The notes below the pieces were generated by a model, which was not told the DNA's origin, ran no database searches, and saw only the letters and a list, made by a program, of their open reading frames with translations. From Synchiropus splendidus (Eukaryota; Chordata; Actinopteri; Syngnathiformes; Callionymidae), in NCBI RefSeq assembly GCF_027744825.2, contig NC_071347.1, positions 15,728,501-15,792,500 of the forward strand: DNA of 64,000 nt, in the 5' to 3' direction. Both the position numbers and the translations under genes were made by a program. Within the stretch, counting starts at the first letter, position 1, and the number at the start of each line of letters is the position of its first letter. Positions 47,990 to 60,641 of this stretch are shown piece after piece.

Positions 47990-50470
47990 GAGTACGTTGT
48001 ACATGATCGATAGATGTCTGGGACATATCTGTTACTTCATGCATCTCAGCTTTACACAATGGGTCTGATAGTTGTTGTTTCATGTTCTGTTTCTGTCTTT
48101 ATATTCTATGCGGTTGCCAAAGAAGGAATTTCGCTTTCACCTTCTGAAAGAAGCAAAGCAGAAATGGCCTGCAGAGACACACAAGCTCAATCAATGGCGA
48201 GATGGAGAGATTTTTAAGGAAGAGAGAGAGAAATGACAAATGGTAGATGGTACACAAGATAGACAGGTGGCCCAATAGGCACAGAGAGATTGTGGATGCA
48301 GATAGTTGAAGGGCATTAGCCACGGAAACATCAGTCAGAAGATGGCTCGGAGATTGAGCGGGCTGCCAGCTCTTCCTGCCCACAGCAGGCAGCGTGTTTA
48401 CGCCACAGTCGGGCTGAACCGCCACCCTTCATATCAATTACAGAGCAATTATGCAGCCATGTCCTGGTAATGATACTGTACCGCAGTTCCACTATCCCCG
48501 GTGAAAATGTCTGCGTCTCATTCGGTGTGTGGTTTTGTTTGAGAAGATAAATAAACGTGTGCACGAGTGAAGTGGGTTTTATCCAGATCTCCTTTGCAGT
48601 GGAAAGAAAAAAAAAAGCAGCTTTGAAGCAGGGATGGAGAAGGACAGTTCAAAGTTTGACCTGTTGGTGGTGCTGGTGTTACATCTATTCCGTGGGCTCC
48701 TGCAGTGGCACATGCTGAAATGTAGGTGGAGAGACAAGTCTCATCCGATGAAAAATAAAACCTGCACAGTGGTGCGTTTGATATTTATTTGTGAGGTTGA
48801 CAAAATGTGATTAATACCCCCAATCGCATTCCAGAGGATTCAGAGCCAGACCGTGCTGGACCACTTAATAAGTCATGTTTTATTTTGGTGAGATGAATTA
48901 TGAAATAAAGCGAGAGCGCCGTGATTTTTGTGCAGTTTTTAAAAAATATATTTTATTTCTCGGAGGTTTACATAATTCAGTCAGAACATTTGTAACTTTT
49001 CTGACAGGTTAATGCTGTCGGGTTCAAAGTGAAGGCACCGAGGAAATCTGCAGGAAGACAAGACAGCTGGGGAATAAAAGACAAAAGATAAAGAGGGAGA
49101 AGAACAAAGGGAAGGAGGGAGGATTTGATGTGTCACAAAACAACTTCGCACTGTCCCTGAATTCTGTACAGCATTTCGTGGTGTCATATTTCCTCCTTTG
49201 TACTCGTCTTCTAGCAATCTCTCAATAGATTTTGACTCCTAATACACTGGAATAACTGAGGGAAATATAGTTAATGGACAAAGTGTCCTTGTTTTGAAGA
49301 GCACATTTGAAGGTGGAAAACACGGGAGAGGAAGTCATTCAACTGCAAAGTATTCCCCCACCTGATGTGATTGTGAGTATGGGGAGAACCACGGAGACTG
49401 CCAGCACTGGTTCAGGTTAAATATTTAGGGGACAAGTCCATATCTCAATGCTTGATTCTTCAGCTCTGCCCCGTTTGCATCACACAGGCAGAATTCCATT
49501 TGATTAAACTTTTAATCTGACGCAGTTTGGGGATGAACTGTCAGCGTGTGGAAGGAAGGCTGATTTATTAACCCATTTTCCATCACATTACTACGATACC
49601 ACCTTGTTTCGCTGCTCATCTTTTCATTCCAGTTTCATGCTGAACTTCAAGAAAAACTTGACATTTGAACAGCATCATTGGACGGTCCAAGTCAAGGGAC
49701 AAATATAATCTGATTTATTGTACAGTTTGACATTGACATTGTATTTATTTTCCAGTTCTCTGCATGTTGAAAGCACTAGCAGGTGACACTGCCAGGAGAA
49801 GACGTTTGTCCTGACCATTTACTGGAGCTCAAGAGCCTGTCAGGTGACGGTCGGAGTGGACACTTGGAAAACAGACAGCTTGTGTCATGTCTACACCCAT
49901 GTTGATATCTTCCTGCCGGCGCTCTTGCTCACGAGTGGCGTCTTTTTTCGGACATTGCAGTCCAGACAATGAAGCCGTAGTCCCTTTCTTGCTCGTCTAT
50001 TCATCCCTGCCCAACTGTAGCTCCGGCGTTCCCTTATCTCTGTGTGACCAAGGAAATTAAATTACAAATATAATCACTTGCCGCCAGTTTCTTTACCGGC
50101 GCACCTCTGCTTTGCATATAGAGTGTGCTTGCCTCCCAGACACGTTGTGTGAAGTTACTTATTGGCCAATTTGCAATAATGGGCTCTGCTCCACTGGTGG
50201 AGTTACACATACCTATTTCACAATGACAGTGAATGGCACGAGAAAGAGAATCTGGACGGCTCGTGCAGAAAGGGGTTGAAATACTGACGGAGAAACGCAG
50301 AGTACCTCTGGATGAGGGCTCTGTAATGCCGACTCCACATCGCTTCTTCCAGGGGTGCATTGGAAAACAGTGAGGTGTGATCATCATGGGAGAAATGCAG
50401 ATGACACACAACTTATTTTCACATATACCAGTCTGAAATGAGGACGGAAGAAAGGATCCATCTGATGGAC
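47990..50470. other. non-coding stretch without recognised gene
   Basis: No exon with recognisable protein and splice sites was seen. The sequence is of mixed composition with purine-rich runs and no clear repeat family. A decayed SINE or regulatory content cannot be excluded. Confidence 0.45.
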
Positions 50471-50479
50471 ATGTTCCAG

Positions 50480-50860
50480 TGGACCATCTTAAACTCAGCC
50501 TCAGAAGTATACATCTCGTTCTAACTCAGAAGGGACCACAAGTTCTGGTTCGGGCTCTTGTCATCTTGACGGTTGCAACTCCCTCCTGGCTGATCTTCCC
50601 GCCTGTGCCATTATCCCACGCAACCACACCACTCCTCTGCTGCCTTTCACTGGCTTCCTATAGCTGCCCAAGACTTGCCCACTGGGCCACTAATGGATCA
50701 GACCGAGTATACATCATGGAAATGGTTAAACCTCATCCGTCCACTCCGCTTAGCATCAACAGTTGGCTTGCTGTTCCCTCTCGCATGACTGTAACGCACC
50801 ATCAGGACCAACTAGCTTAAACCACCCAATCTCAAATAACGGCAGAGAATACCATTATAT
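50480..50860 (+). mobile_element. decayed LINE (L2/CR1-type) reverse transcriptase fragment
   Basis: With frameshifts allowed, the plus strand follows the C-terminal end of a common teleost L2-type reverse transcriptase. A segment reading LVRALVI and, after a shift, a CNSLLADLPA-like phrase is followed by the equivalent of the HVTPLL..LHWLP motif (cactggcttcctatagctgc) and by VPSRM near the end. Multiple stops and shifts break it, so it is a dead fragment. Confidence 0.65.
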
Positions 50861-50969
50861 AAAGAAAAATCATCTGCCGTATTTATCGGACAATAAGTTG
50901 CATTTTGGGGGGGAATTATTTCGCAAAATCAGTAGTGGCAACACAAAAAAGTTCTTCCCATAAAGGCTT

Positions 50970-51500
50970 GTGTATTCATTGCTGTGGAGCTAGATCTCTG
51001 CCACCGACTCGTGTTTTGGTTGCTGTACACTCAAGACATGTTTTCTGCGCTCGCAACCATCCCGTTGCTCGCTCAACGTCGCATACGCTTGCGCTCAACT
51101 TCAAAACAGCACAGCTTTTAAGATTATGACTGAGGCTGTTGTGCCCTGTTTCTGTTCCCTGAAACATCTTGTGAATGGTGGACAGGTCCAGCCAATGAGA
51201 GCAGAGGACTTCAAGCGGCAGCTCAGTGATTGGTTGACTTCGGTGGCAGTCTTGTGTACACATGGAATTGTGCGCCCACAGCAGAGTGAAGTTCAGCGCG
51301 AGCGTATGATACTGAGCGAGCGGCAGTGATGTTGAGCGCGCGCGTATGACACTTCGCACGAGGCAGCCCGTGGTTGAGTGCGTGTGTATGCAACGGGATG
51401 GTTGTGAGCGCAGAAAACATGTCTTGAGTGTACAACAACCAAAACACGTTTGCTCAAGTCGGAGGCAGAGATCTAGCTCCATACATTGCTGCCGACGTGA
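50970..51500. repeat. long inverted (foldback) repeat
   Basis: The left arm (about 50973-51104) and right arm (about 51320-51492) are reverse complements. Matching blocks include ggagctagatctctgcc, gttttggttgctgtacactc, aagacatgttttctgcgctc and caaccatcccgttg. The right arm carries an extra insertion of about 40 bases. The spacer, about 215 bases, has short internal repeats of the form ttgagcgcgcgcgtatg. The arms could fold into a long hairpin. It is CpG-rich for this region and is probably a foldback-type DNA transposon; the family is unknown to me. Confidence 0.8.
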
Positions 51501-51559
51501 TGTGGCACGGAACGTAGGCAAGACTCAGGCAAGGCGACTCAGTCCACTCAGAAACTAGG

Positions 51560-54500
51560 AACCAACCAACCGATGACAGTAGAAATACTAGCTTTTAGCT
51601 TTCATTCATCTGCAGCTACTGTCACACCCGGTTCGTCCCTTCGGGTGTTGTACACGTGAGCTTTAGTTCCACAAGTTGCAGTCGTGTTCCTGTCAGTTTG
51701 TCATTGAGATATTTCTCCAGGGATTTTCCATTTCAAACCACCATAATTGCGTCTGCTTCTGTGATGCATGTTGTGTTTTGCTGTTGTTGTCACATGTGGT
51801 GGCAAGGGGAATGACATTATCTACTGGTGGTGGACTGGATCAGAATTATCGCAGCACATCAAAGACATGATGGAACATTTTCCTTGGTCACGTCGGTCAC
51901 TGTGAAATAACATTTAAAAACCATGGTATTACAAGTTGTGCCTGGGTAGAAGTTGCATGACCAATGAAACTTAAAAACAAAGATACAAACAAAAAAAGAC
52001 CAACACATAGTGCAAAGATTACGGTATATAATTTCCTTAAGCCCCTTCAGTTTTTACACAAAACAAAACAACTTACATCTGATAGACTAGTTTACATTCT
52101 TTGCTTGAAATGCTTAGTTCATATTAGGGCGAAATGGCAGATCAATATAAGTAGTATTGATACTTAGACAGGCAGAGATACGAAAGCTAAACATTATCAA
52201 CATACTGACATATTTTTTTGCGTTGAATTGCCACTGTTTTGTTTCAGATAAAGCTGCCCTGCTGGGTACCTGGGTCTGCTGCATCTGCTTGGAAGCTCCG
52301 GCCCTTACATGTGCGTGTAAGCTGTCACACAAGTCAGTGATGACGACAATAACAGAAGACGGTGGACATGAAGAAGAGTTTGTTCTGAAACAAAAACTAC
52401 AACAGAGGATCTGGCGTTGACTGCGAGGTTGTCGGTTCGATCCCAGCTCTTGACCTGAGCCAAGCTAGGGCTGCTCTTGAAGGTCCAGATGCACCACAGC
52501 TGAGGTTGTGTGTGAACAGATGCTGGATAAACACAGCAAGTGCAATATAAGCACGTTGAAGTTCCATTCATCCACATTAATAATGTGAAATCCAAGATTA
52601 AAACTGGGCATTTGTCGCATTGGAAAAGGGAGGAAATGTGCAGATGAAAGTGATATTTTTAAGCAGTTTAAAAAAAGTGTCACTGAACAGATGTGTATAG
52701 TGAATAAAAAATAAAAAAAAGTTTACCAACCCATAATGATCTTTCCAGCGTGCAGAATCCTGATTTGCCTCGCAGAGTAGAATAATTCAATGCCCCATTT
52801 ACTGCAGTTTATTATATGGAAATAGTGAATGGGGAAATGATTTGGGCGCTCTTTCAATCACTAATGCCAAATGCCATTGTGTAGATGGCTTCCTGTGCAG
52901 CTCCACTCTATTCCACACACGTTAGTCTATCTGACTGAATAAACATTTCCATCTCTGGCGCATTTCCTCCCTCTACGGCGAGCCCCTCACAAAAAGGAAA
53001 AAAGATGAAAACCTGTGTGTATTAGTCCGTCCCGCGGGAGGCAGACGGGGAAGTTGGTGAAGATAAAATGAGGATGAATGGAAGAATAGGATTTTTATCA
53101 TCATTATTATAAGAGGACCATCGCGACCTCCCCTCTTCTCCCTCAACAATTTATTTATTTACGAGGAGCCTGCTTCACTTGCGTCCCACCGGGCGGTACC
53201 TGTAGACGCCGTGTCTGTATGTGATTCCCATCCCGTGACGGAGGTGACATGTTTGTTAGTGCTTTCCTGGGGCATCTCTGTTTCTGTCGCATGACCACGC
53301 TCAGCCTCTCCATCCAACCGGGGCACCGTCTGATCTACAGGCCACATATTACACCGTGGCATAGGTGGGACTCTCTAAATGACCATTCTCAAACAATTAC
53401 TGTTCATGTCTGTTGCTCTGCTCATAAAGCCTGAAGCGATCATCATCCTCAGAACCAGCAGGTTACAGGGGGAGAGCTGGGGCGGTAAAATAATGGCTCC
53501 CTGCTGGATCGTGTGAATCATTACAATGACTGGATGATAAATGCTCTGCCAGCAGGGCTCTGGCTCCACTAGCCATCCCGCTCTCCAACTGGACTTCCTG
53601 CCAAACGACAACAACATTCCTTTCCATGCCCCCACCTCATCCACCAACCCCCCGACAACCTGCTCCTATAATCACCATACTTTATATAAGTTGCCTTTAC
53701 GAACAGTCGCTCTAAGTCAGGCTGGAACTGACGCGTGTTACCGAGTCCATTGTTCTCTTGTCTTGGCTCTGGCAGGCCCGGTGCAGAGAGGAGGACACAG
53801 CTGCTTTGGCATTTCCTATAATGACTTTTTAGTTCAAAGACAAGGAAATAATAAGCACATCTATCTCCGGAAAAGTTGCTTTCAGCATGGAGCTGGACAC
53901 ACGGGAAAACCAGAGCACTCACGTTTGCCATTTCCTCCATGTGGAGAGAGTCAGTCTAAATCTACTGGCTCTCAGTTTCAAGTGCCAAGTCATGGGTTAC
54001 ATGAGACGGCGGTAGAAAAGTATAAGAGCCTCTGCAATTATCCTTTTTAAATAGAGGCTGAGAGTGACGTATGGATGGCAAATGAATTACATGATGAGGG
54101 GTTTCTTGAAGACTTGTATTGTTCAGGTGCCGCACTTCGTCTGCCAACAGGAGCCATTTTGAGACGCAATTAACGGCAAACCAACAAGACAATCCCACTG
54201 AGTGGATGTTTACATGTCTGGAAGACTTTTCAATCAGAGCAATGTTCATTTCATTAACAGAGATTTATGGCACATTGTTATTTTGATGAAAGACGTTGCC
54301 TCCCCACACTGTTTTGCCTAGGGCTGTGGGGTAAGATGAAATTTGGCAAAGGATAACATTGAATTACACACAATTCCTTCCAGTCTTTTTGCCCTGAATT
54401 AGCATCATCTTAGCTAATATTCCTGGTAGAAAGTGACGTGCGTAGTGAGGGTAGTGAGGACCGGGCTACATACTAAGGTAGAACCAAGTATACTTCAAAA

Positions 54501-55040
54501 AGGTCTTTGTATCATTTGTTCATTTTATTTTCGATTTGAAAAAACAATTAAAAAAAAATGTTTCTTCATTATTCATTTTCAAAAAGGATTCCATAAAAAT
54601 AATGAGTCATTTTTCATGCAGCAAATTGTGCGGAAAAAAAAACAGAATTACAAAAATGAACAACAAAATCATGCTGCAGATTGAAATGAAATTTCTTATC
54701 TTCCAGTCTGATGGGAAATGGAAGAACTTGCTACCGCTCTGTGTGGTGCATTCATTGTCTCTGTACAATTCGTCTTCAGAGCCTCCATAAAAACAAGCTT
54801 TTTTAAAATAAAGGACAATCATATCTGTGGCTAAAGGCACTGACCGAACACATTGCATGCAGAGGTCAAGGCAAGTACAAATACTTATTCCCTCTTTTTG
54901 ACACAGCGTGAATACAGCACAAGAATGGCCTGCATGAAAAATGGCCAGTTACATTTGTCCTTATGGAAACGAATAATGACAAATTTTCATTCTTTGTTCA
55001 AAACAAAAATTCAATAAACCTGAAAACAGAACATTTTACC
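51560..55040. other. non-coding stretch, no gene recognised
   Basis: No exon with a recognisable protein was seen, although long open frames occur (for example at 53541-54050 on the plus strand) without codon bias or domain similarity. The parts at 52.84-53.06 kb and 53.54-54.05 kb are low in repeats and less AT-rich than the surroundings, so they could be regulatory. A SINE-like segment lies at 52.41-52.57 kb. Confidence 0.4.
52408..52570 (+). mobile_element. tRNA-derived SINE-like fragment
   Basis: The segment has gttgactgcgaggttgtcgg and ttcgatcccagctc, which contains an RNA polymerase III B-box (ggttcgatccc). It ends in gtgtgtgaacagatgctgga and taaacacagcaagtgcaata, which resembles the tgtgaatgggtgaatg...gtaaagcgcttt tail of fish SINEs. 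The A-box is poor, so promoter function is unlikely. Confidence 0.45.
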
Positions 55041-55044
55041 TGTA

Positions 55045-55430
55045 CTTCCATGCGTTCTTTCCGTTGGTACTACTCCAAAACAATCATGGCGACTGTGGAA
55101 GCAGCATTGTTAACATATCTTTTGGACAAAAGAGGAACACAGAGGCAACACTGTAGGAGGCAGTGGTCGGTGTCTCGAGTAGGGGACAGAGAATTTCCAC
55201 CATCTTATTCGTGTCTCACTAGAGCTATGTATCGGGTAGTAACAGAAACACTTCCCCCGTGGGGCTTTGCAGAAACATGCAGAAATATGTATGAAATGAA
55301 CGCAGAGCACAGACAGAAGGCTCGGTCCGTATACGGATCCGTACATAACGTTGAGCATAAATGGATTGTGAGGGTCACTGGTGGGTTCTTGGTCCATATG
55401 TTTGCATTTAAGTAGGACCAGAATATTAGA
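55045..55430 (+). mobile_element. DNA-transposon fragment with possible transposase N-terminus
   Basis: The plus strand opens with acttccatgcgttctttccg, ttggtactactccaaaacaa, then atggcgactgtggaagcagc. These match the end of the 59.0-kb copy (cttccatgtgttctttacaa, ggtattgctg) and continue past it. The open frame from 54963 to 55415 contains MATVEAALLTYLLDKRG and then RRQWSVSRVGDREFPP, somewhat like the N-terminus of PIF/Harbinger transposases, which have a W-V-P/H-region followed by EFH. The right part, with gtccgtatacggatccgtac and ttgagcataaatgg, matches 59.2 kb again. The class is tentative. Confidence 0.45.
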
Positions 55431-55829
55431 CCAAAATCCACCTACACATGTCAATACATGAGCAATAATATTGACGTGTAGGTTTGTACTGTGGGAGGAA
55501 ACCAGATTCTCCATTGACAAAAAAAGAATCCGTCTACAGTCCAGTTTTCTTTTTTTTTTTTGGATTGCATATAACTTGTATTGGATTTTGTTCTTATAAC
55601 GCCAGGTTCACCGGAAGAGCTAGAATGAAAGATCCCAAATAACTGCAGTGTTTGGAGGATTGTTATACTGCAGGGCCAGGATTAAATTAATGCAGTCTCA
55701 AGACCTGACAATCCAATAAAAAGAATATTTGGATAGCTGGACATGGGCAATATTGCGGTGTCAGGCTGTCAAAAGCTGGTGAGGGGATGTTATTTGTTAT
55801 AGCTGTGATGTTCAGAAGTGTCTCGGCTC

Positions 55830-56060
55830 TCAGTTAAAGATCCATCAGTCAGGATGAGGCGACAACAAACGCCGAGGAGTCATGCAGGGTCAAGCAAAGG
55901 CTCCAGAGAGCATCACTCATCTCGGCCATGTCCTCGCCGTCGCTGTGTGATTGTACGCAAGGCGAAGGAGGGGGAGCCATTATTAATGAGCTCATGAGCA
56001 ATAATTACATAATTGATTATTAAGAAAACCGGAGGCGAAGGTGGAGGAGAGGAATGAGAC
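55830..56060. promoter_or_regulatory. candidate conserved non-coding element
   Basis: A repeat-free segment with a dense run of homeodomain-type cores (gccattattaatgagctcat, caataattacataattgatt) follows a GC-richer part with tcggccatgtcctcgccgtc. Such a mix is typical of deeply conserved vertebrate enhancers. There is no direct evidence of conservation within one sequence. Confidence 0.3.
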
Positions 56061-56564
56061 GAGGGAAACAAGACTTTGACGGGGAAAGACAGAAGGAGAT
56101 GAATGAGGGGGGCTTGAGTAGTGAGGGAGAGGGTTTGTTCTGGCAGGCGCCTTTGACAAATAGCTCTGCATTGAAGTCTACCACCTTGAGTATTAATCTG
56201 GAAAATCCAGAGCGATGGCAGAGGTGGACACTCCGGACTTGGAATTGGCGTGGCATTGTGTTGTATTGTGCAAAAGCAAATACAGATTTTATGGTTGTCG
56301 TAATATACGGCATGAGAAGTATTTCTGGCTACGCTTTGAGAAGAAAGAGAGTCGTGTTCTTGTTTTGGACAAACCAGTCTTAACCCTATAGGTGACTGAA
56401 ATATTACTGTAAAAGTGAAGAATACTGAGTGTGACCCAAGGTTTGGGGGTAAATTCACTCCTCTAATATGTGTATTATAATGTCTCCTGTTGTGGATGTT
56501 TACGATCTACAGGTAACATTCTTCCTCAAGAAACTTGGACTTGAACAACTAATTCAGTGAGACC

Positions 56565-56660
56565 TGACATCATTTCTCAACCAAGAGCGCCATGGAGTGG
56601 ACACTGTGTCATCAACCCCGCAATACTGTTTCATGACACCTCATCTACCCATCACTAGCT
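56565..56660. mobile_element. palindromic CTCF-motif MITE, right half only
   Basis: Only the right arm remains: accaagagcgccatggagtg (decayed motif) and the terminus actgtttcatgacacctcat then ctacccatcactagc. The terminus is one of the best preserved in the window and helps define the element end. Confidence 0.75.
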
Positions 56661-57382
56661 ACAGGTGTCCGCCATCTGCTTGTGTAAAGCAGTAACTACA
56701 TTGGTCACCATATTAGCAGCTTTGCTTGTTTAAATGCTGTGATGTTGACTGTCACAGTTCTGGTGCCTAAAGAGTTAAAGAATGAAACTTGTCGTAGACA
56801 CATTAGCACGTCCCTCATGACATTTATAAATATCACACTCTAATTTTCGTTTGCCCCGTTCGCACAACATTGACATTTTCCTAACCGCGATGAAGTTTCA
56901 TTTACTACTCATTCTGCGTTTAACACTTTTGTTCCGCCAAAGCTGGCGGGCTACACAAGGTGAGAGGGAGTTTGGATTTTTTTTTCCGTACTTCTAACTT
57001 ACACAGTTCTAGCGTGAAAGACTTGATCTCTTCTCCCTTTTCCTTGTCACAACCTGCAATCAACCATAAGCCCTTATGTTTTCTTCACTCACAGCTAAGC
57101 CTGTTATCTGGCGTAACTCCTTTACACAAGATCACCTCTATATCCCTCTTCTGTGTCTTTCACCTCTGACTCCATCCCTCTCGATCCCCTTTTGTCTGTT
57201 TTTATACATTCACAAGCCCTGAAGTATTCTGAAGTTCCTCAAGGAGGGATTGGCTTGAAATTCATGTGGTCTTCTCTGACCTAACAGTTCACATGAGAGT
57301 GTAGTGAATGCGTTTGGTTTGTCATTTGCACAGTTATACTGCTATATTTACTGTTTAAAAATATTTCTCAAGTGCTTCTAAG

Positions 57383-57584
57383 TAGTGATGGGCAGATGAG
57401 GTTTCATGAAACAGCGTCCTGCTTTTCAGTGGCCACCAGATGGCACTGTCTAAAATGCATGGACTTCACAGCTAATTCAATGAAATCGCACATCATTTCC
57501 AGACCAAGAGCGCCATCCAGTGGCCTCTGAAAATTTGTTTCATCAACCAATACTGTTTCATGATACTTCATCTACCCATCGCTA
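57383..57584. mobile_element. palindromic CTCF-motif MITE, full-length copy
   Basis: Both termini are intact. Left: tagtgatgggcagatgaggt then ttcatgaaacag. Right: ctgtttcatgatacttcatc then tacccatcgcta. The left motif is ggccaccagatggcact (57431-57447), the right motif gcgccatccagtggcct (57510-57526) in the opposite orientation. Length is 202 bases. The eight-base flanks (cttctaag and cctccctc) do not match, so a target duplication is not evident. Confidence 0.88.
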
Positions 57585-57684
57585 CCTCCCTCACTCGAGT
57601 GTTGTGATGACTGACTGTAAACAGTACTGCAATAGGTGCCACAAGGGCCATGAATCTCCTAAAACTGAACTTCATTCAACAAAA

Positions 57685-57845
57685 TATATACGAAGCTTCA
57701 TGAAACAGTGCCCTGATTTTCAGAGGTTGCAATGACATGAGGCCTCTTGAAAATAGTTGTTTAAAGCCAATGACTATAGAGAAGAGCCTGCCATCTAGTG
57801 GACATTGAAAATAAGGATGCTGTTTCATGATGCTTCATGAAAGGT
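57685..57845. mobile_element. palindromic CTCF-motif MITE, decayed copy
   Basis: Left arm gaagcttcatgaaacagtgc with a lost motif, right arm cctgccatctagtggac, and tgtttcatgatgcttcatga at the right end. Adjacent to the full-length copy at 57.4 kb. Confidence 0.7.
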
Positions 57846-57849
57846 GCTG

Positions 57850-60630
57850 CAATAATCGATCATTGCGTATACTGTATTCTATAAGCGAACGGTGGAATGA
57901 AGGTGATAAACCATAACAGAAAAACTGTTTTTTCTTGCCTGTATTTAATCTGGTTCTCTACTCTGCTGTTAATAATTCCCAGGCTGAAAACTATCATCAG
58001 ACAATATTGGAATTTCACCTGAAATCCCAACAGCGTCTCCTCTGTCCTTCCCTACGCTTCCCCTGTTACCCATCCTTCATCCTCCAACAGCTCTCACCTG
58101 CTCCTGCCGATAGACACAGACATTAGTTATTGATGTTGTTTGGACAAATGGATGAGAAAAATGCTTGAAAGGTGTTGGTGCAGTGGTGCAGGCTTCAACT
58201 GCCATCCCTCGTCCACACGCGCCTGCACCTCACATTCATAACACTCCGCCTCATGCCAGGTGCTTGTCCTCACAGGTCCGCTGCCCATAAATCAGACTGT
58301 CTTTGACTAGATCAATAACAAGTCAATTAGCAGGCAAGAAGAGATGAGGGTCCCGAGGGGGGGGCACTGCTTGTTTGTCAGGATGACATCTGCTGGTTTG
58401 TTTCTGGGCAAGGTGTGTCAGTTTTACCTTGCAAACATGGCTCCCATAAATCTAAATTTCAGCTATAAATAGAAGGCGAACATCTTGCCATAATATATCA
58501 TCTTTCTTGGAAGTGCAGTGCATCGAGTGTAGTTCACTTTGAATTTTCAGGCTGTCATGGCGAATATTTACTGTATGAAAAGAGCCATTGAGATCCTTTA
58601 TTGAGGGAGTCACTCTCATTCTGAAACGCTGTGATACTGTGTCGAGAGTAGCCTTTTGCTATTGCTCTAGTTTCCACAAATTTACGCCAATTAGATTCAA
58701 GACATTTTTAAACTCAAGCTCTCAAAGTGAGGTCTACAGATGCAGAGAGAAAACTACAACCCCCATAGTGATTCTTTATTAAGAAAAGGCTGTTGGACCA
58801 AAGCAGCGCTTGGCAGCTATTGGGCTCCTCAAGATACGGTTTGGGGGTCCAAGTCGATCGCTTTGCATCACAGTTGGATCAAAGTTCCTTAACTCGATTT
58901 GTTGCTGCCTCTTGTCACTCAATATCACGAGGTTGTTGCTCGATGGTGTTCAATGAGCAATGGCGAGTCTTAGTGTGGCCTTCAACAGCAACCACAATCC
59001 TTTGAGAACAGGCCCATTTATGCTCCCTTTATATACGAAATTGTCCCTTTCGGTTTCAAACAATGTTACCGTCACTGATCTCAGGCTTCCATGTGTTCTT
59101 TACAATGGTATTGCTGGTCACCAATATGTCCACCGGGGAAAGGCCACCATGCTCTTCTTAGAGCTACGTATCAGGTAGTGACAGCAACACTGATCTGTTG
59201 TCCGTATCCGTATGTATATATATATATGTTTGTAATGTTGAGTATAAATGAGCCTCAGTTGTAGCATTTGGACCCACAATAACAGAGTAACTCCAGGATC
59301 AACATGTCCAATATCCTTCACGAAGCATTACTCCTGATCACATTTGTGAACACACAACATTTAATCTTCAGTTTAGCCTCAACCTCAACAGCCCAAGCAA
59401 AGTCAGCAAACAACTCATTTTGGAACGCTATCGGCGGCCTCACCAACTGCAGTTCAGTTCTGTATTTTCACTGAAGTGGGTGGAAGAGACAGAGCTGTTG
59501 TTCCAACACTAACAGGCTCCCGCTGCGAAACACACCAGATTAATCCTCTGGATCACTGCGAGCAGGAAGGATTCTGGCAAATACTGACGAGACCTACTGA
59601 GAGTGACTTTTTTGTGATTCTGCTGTTAGAAACACGCCTCAAGTTTTATTGGATTAATTTGAAATATGTGAACATGTGACAGATAAAATTAATTCAATCC
59701 TTAATATGTCATATGTAAAGCTGGTATAAGACTAGCTGTGTATTTTATTCAGATAAAGAGGATCAAGTTCAGCAAGGAAACAGAATCTTGACATCTTCAG
59801 GCAGAAATTATATTCCATGGTAACAACTCCAGATGATTGGTCTTAGTTTAAATACGTTTTTTTAGGCCTCAATGTTAAGCTCAATTCAAGGTCACATCCA
59901 GAAAAACCCTATTCTTAGTGGTGCCCAACTTTCTGCAGTAAAACCAAGCCGCACTTCAAATTCTTTCTTTTTTCATTGCATAACATCAACATAAAGAATT
60001 TTTTTTAATTCATAAAGTTCGTCTACCAGCTTTCATTTCGCCATGATTGACTGAGACAACAGTCAATGTGCGTTTCCCACTCATGTGTAGTGTGTAGGTT
60101 TTTAAATGGCGAAACACAGGAGAGGTTTGATTGATGAAACCGCCCATCGGCCTCTTAGTCTTGTGCCCACAGCACTCTTTAAATCTGACATGGGCGGTCG
60201 CACACAAGTCTGCCTGTTCGATTCACGTGTTTGTGTTTGGGTTCTCTGTGAGTTTTTAATATGAGTCTACAAGTCATGTGATTCCGTTTATCTGTTCATC
60301 ACAAGAATGGATTTCAAGGAAATGTTGACAACGGGACAAAGAACAGATGGTTAAAGTTTGATGGCGTCTGGAATACCATCTGAGTGCATGCATTATTTGA
60401 AGGATTGGTCACTCTCTGGAGAGAGCAGCAGCGCCTTGTTTTTCTCTCTGACTCTGTGTTTGTTGTGTGACCGAGTTCCTGAATGCCACTGTAACCTGCA
60501 GGACCATTGGGCTCATTGCAACAATGATATTTCAAATGCTGAAGAAGCTATTGAATGGCTATGGCCAGAAGATGTGTAATATTGAGCAAACAAATCAAAC
60601 AAATTCCCACCCAAAAAACAAAACAAAAAA
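57850..60630. other. non-coding stretch, no gene recognised
   Basis: No supported exon. It includes the transposon copy at 59.0 kb. The segment at 58.26-58.54 kb (cataaatcagactgtctttg, aagtcaattagcaggcaaga) is repeat-poor and might be regulatory. Nothing else stands out. Confidence 0.4.
58990..59295 (+). mobile_element. DNA-transposon fragment, family shared with 9.69 and 55.05 kb
   Basis: The left part (ggcccatttatgctcccttt, tttcaaacaatgttaccgtc) matches the minus strand of 9.69-9.88 kb. The part from gagctacgtatcaggtagtg to gttgagtataaatgagcctc matches 55.22-55.37 kb. It therefore bridges the other two copies, lacks the putative transposase start, and contains a short (TA)n insert at about 59217. 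Confidence 0.5.
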
Positions 60631-60641
60631 ATTGTTGAACA

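Noticed and set aside
50870..51560. Long inverted repeat considered as a microRNA or hairpin RNA gene
   Set aside because: Arm length, CpG content and internal short repeats fit a foldback transposon better; nothing indicates a precursor promoter.
53541..54050. 169-codon open frame on the plus strand
   Set aside because: No domain, no codon bias and no splice context; an overlapping minus-strand frame of similar length exists. It looks like a chance frame in less AT-rich DNA.
55913..56458. 181-codon minus-strand open frame
   Set aside because: Composition is random and it overlaps the homeodomain-motif cluster; no recognisable domain or splice sites.
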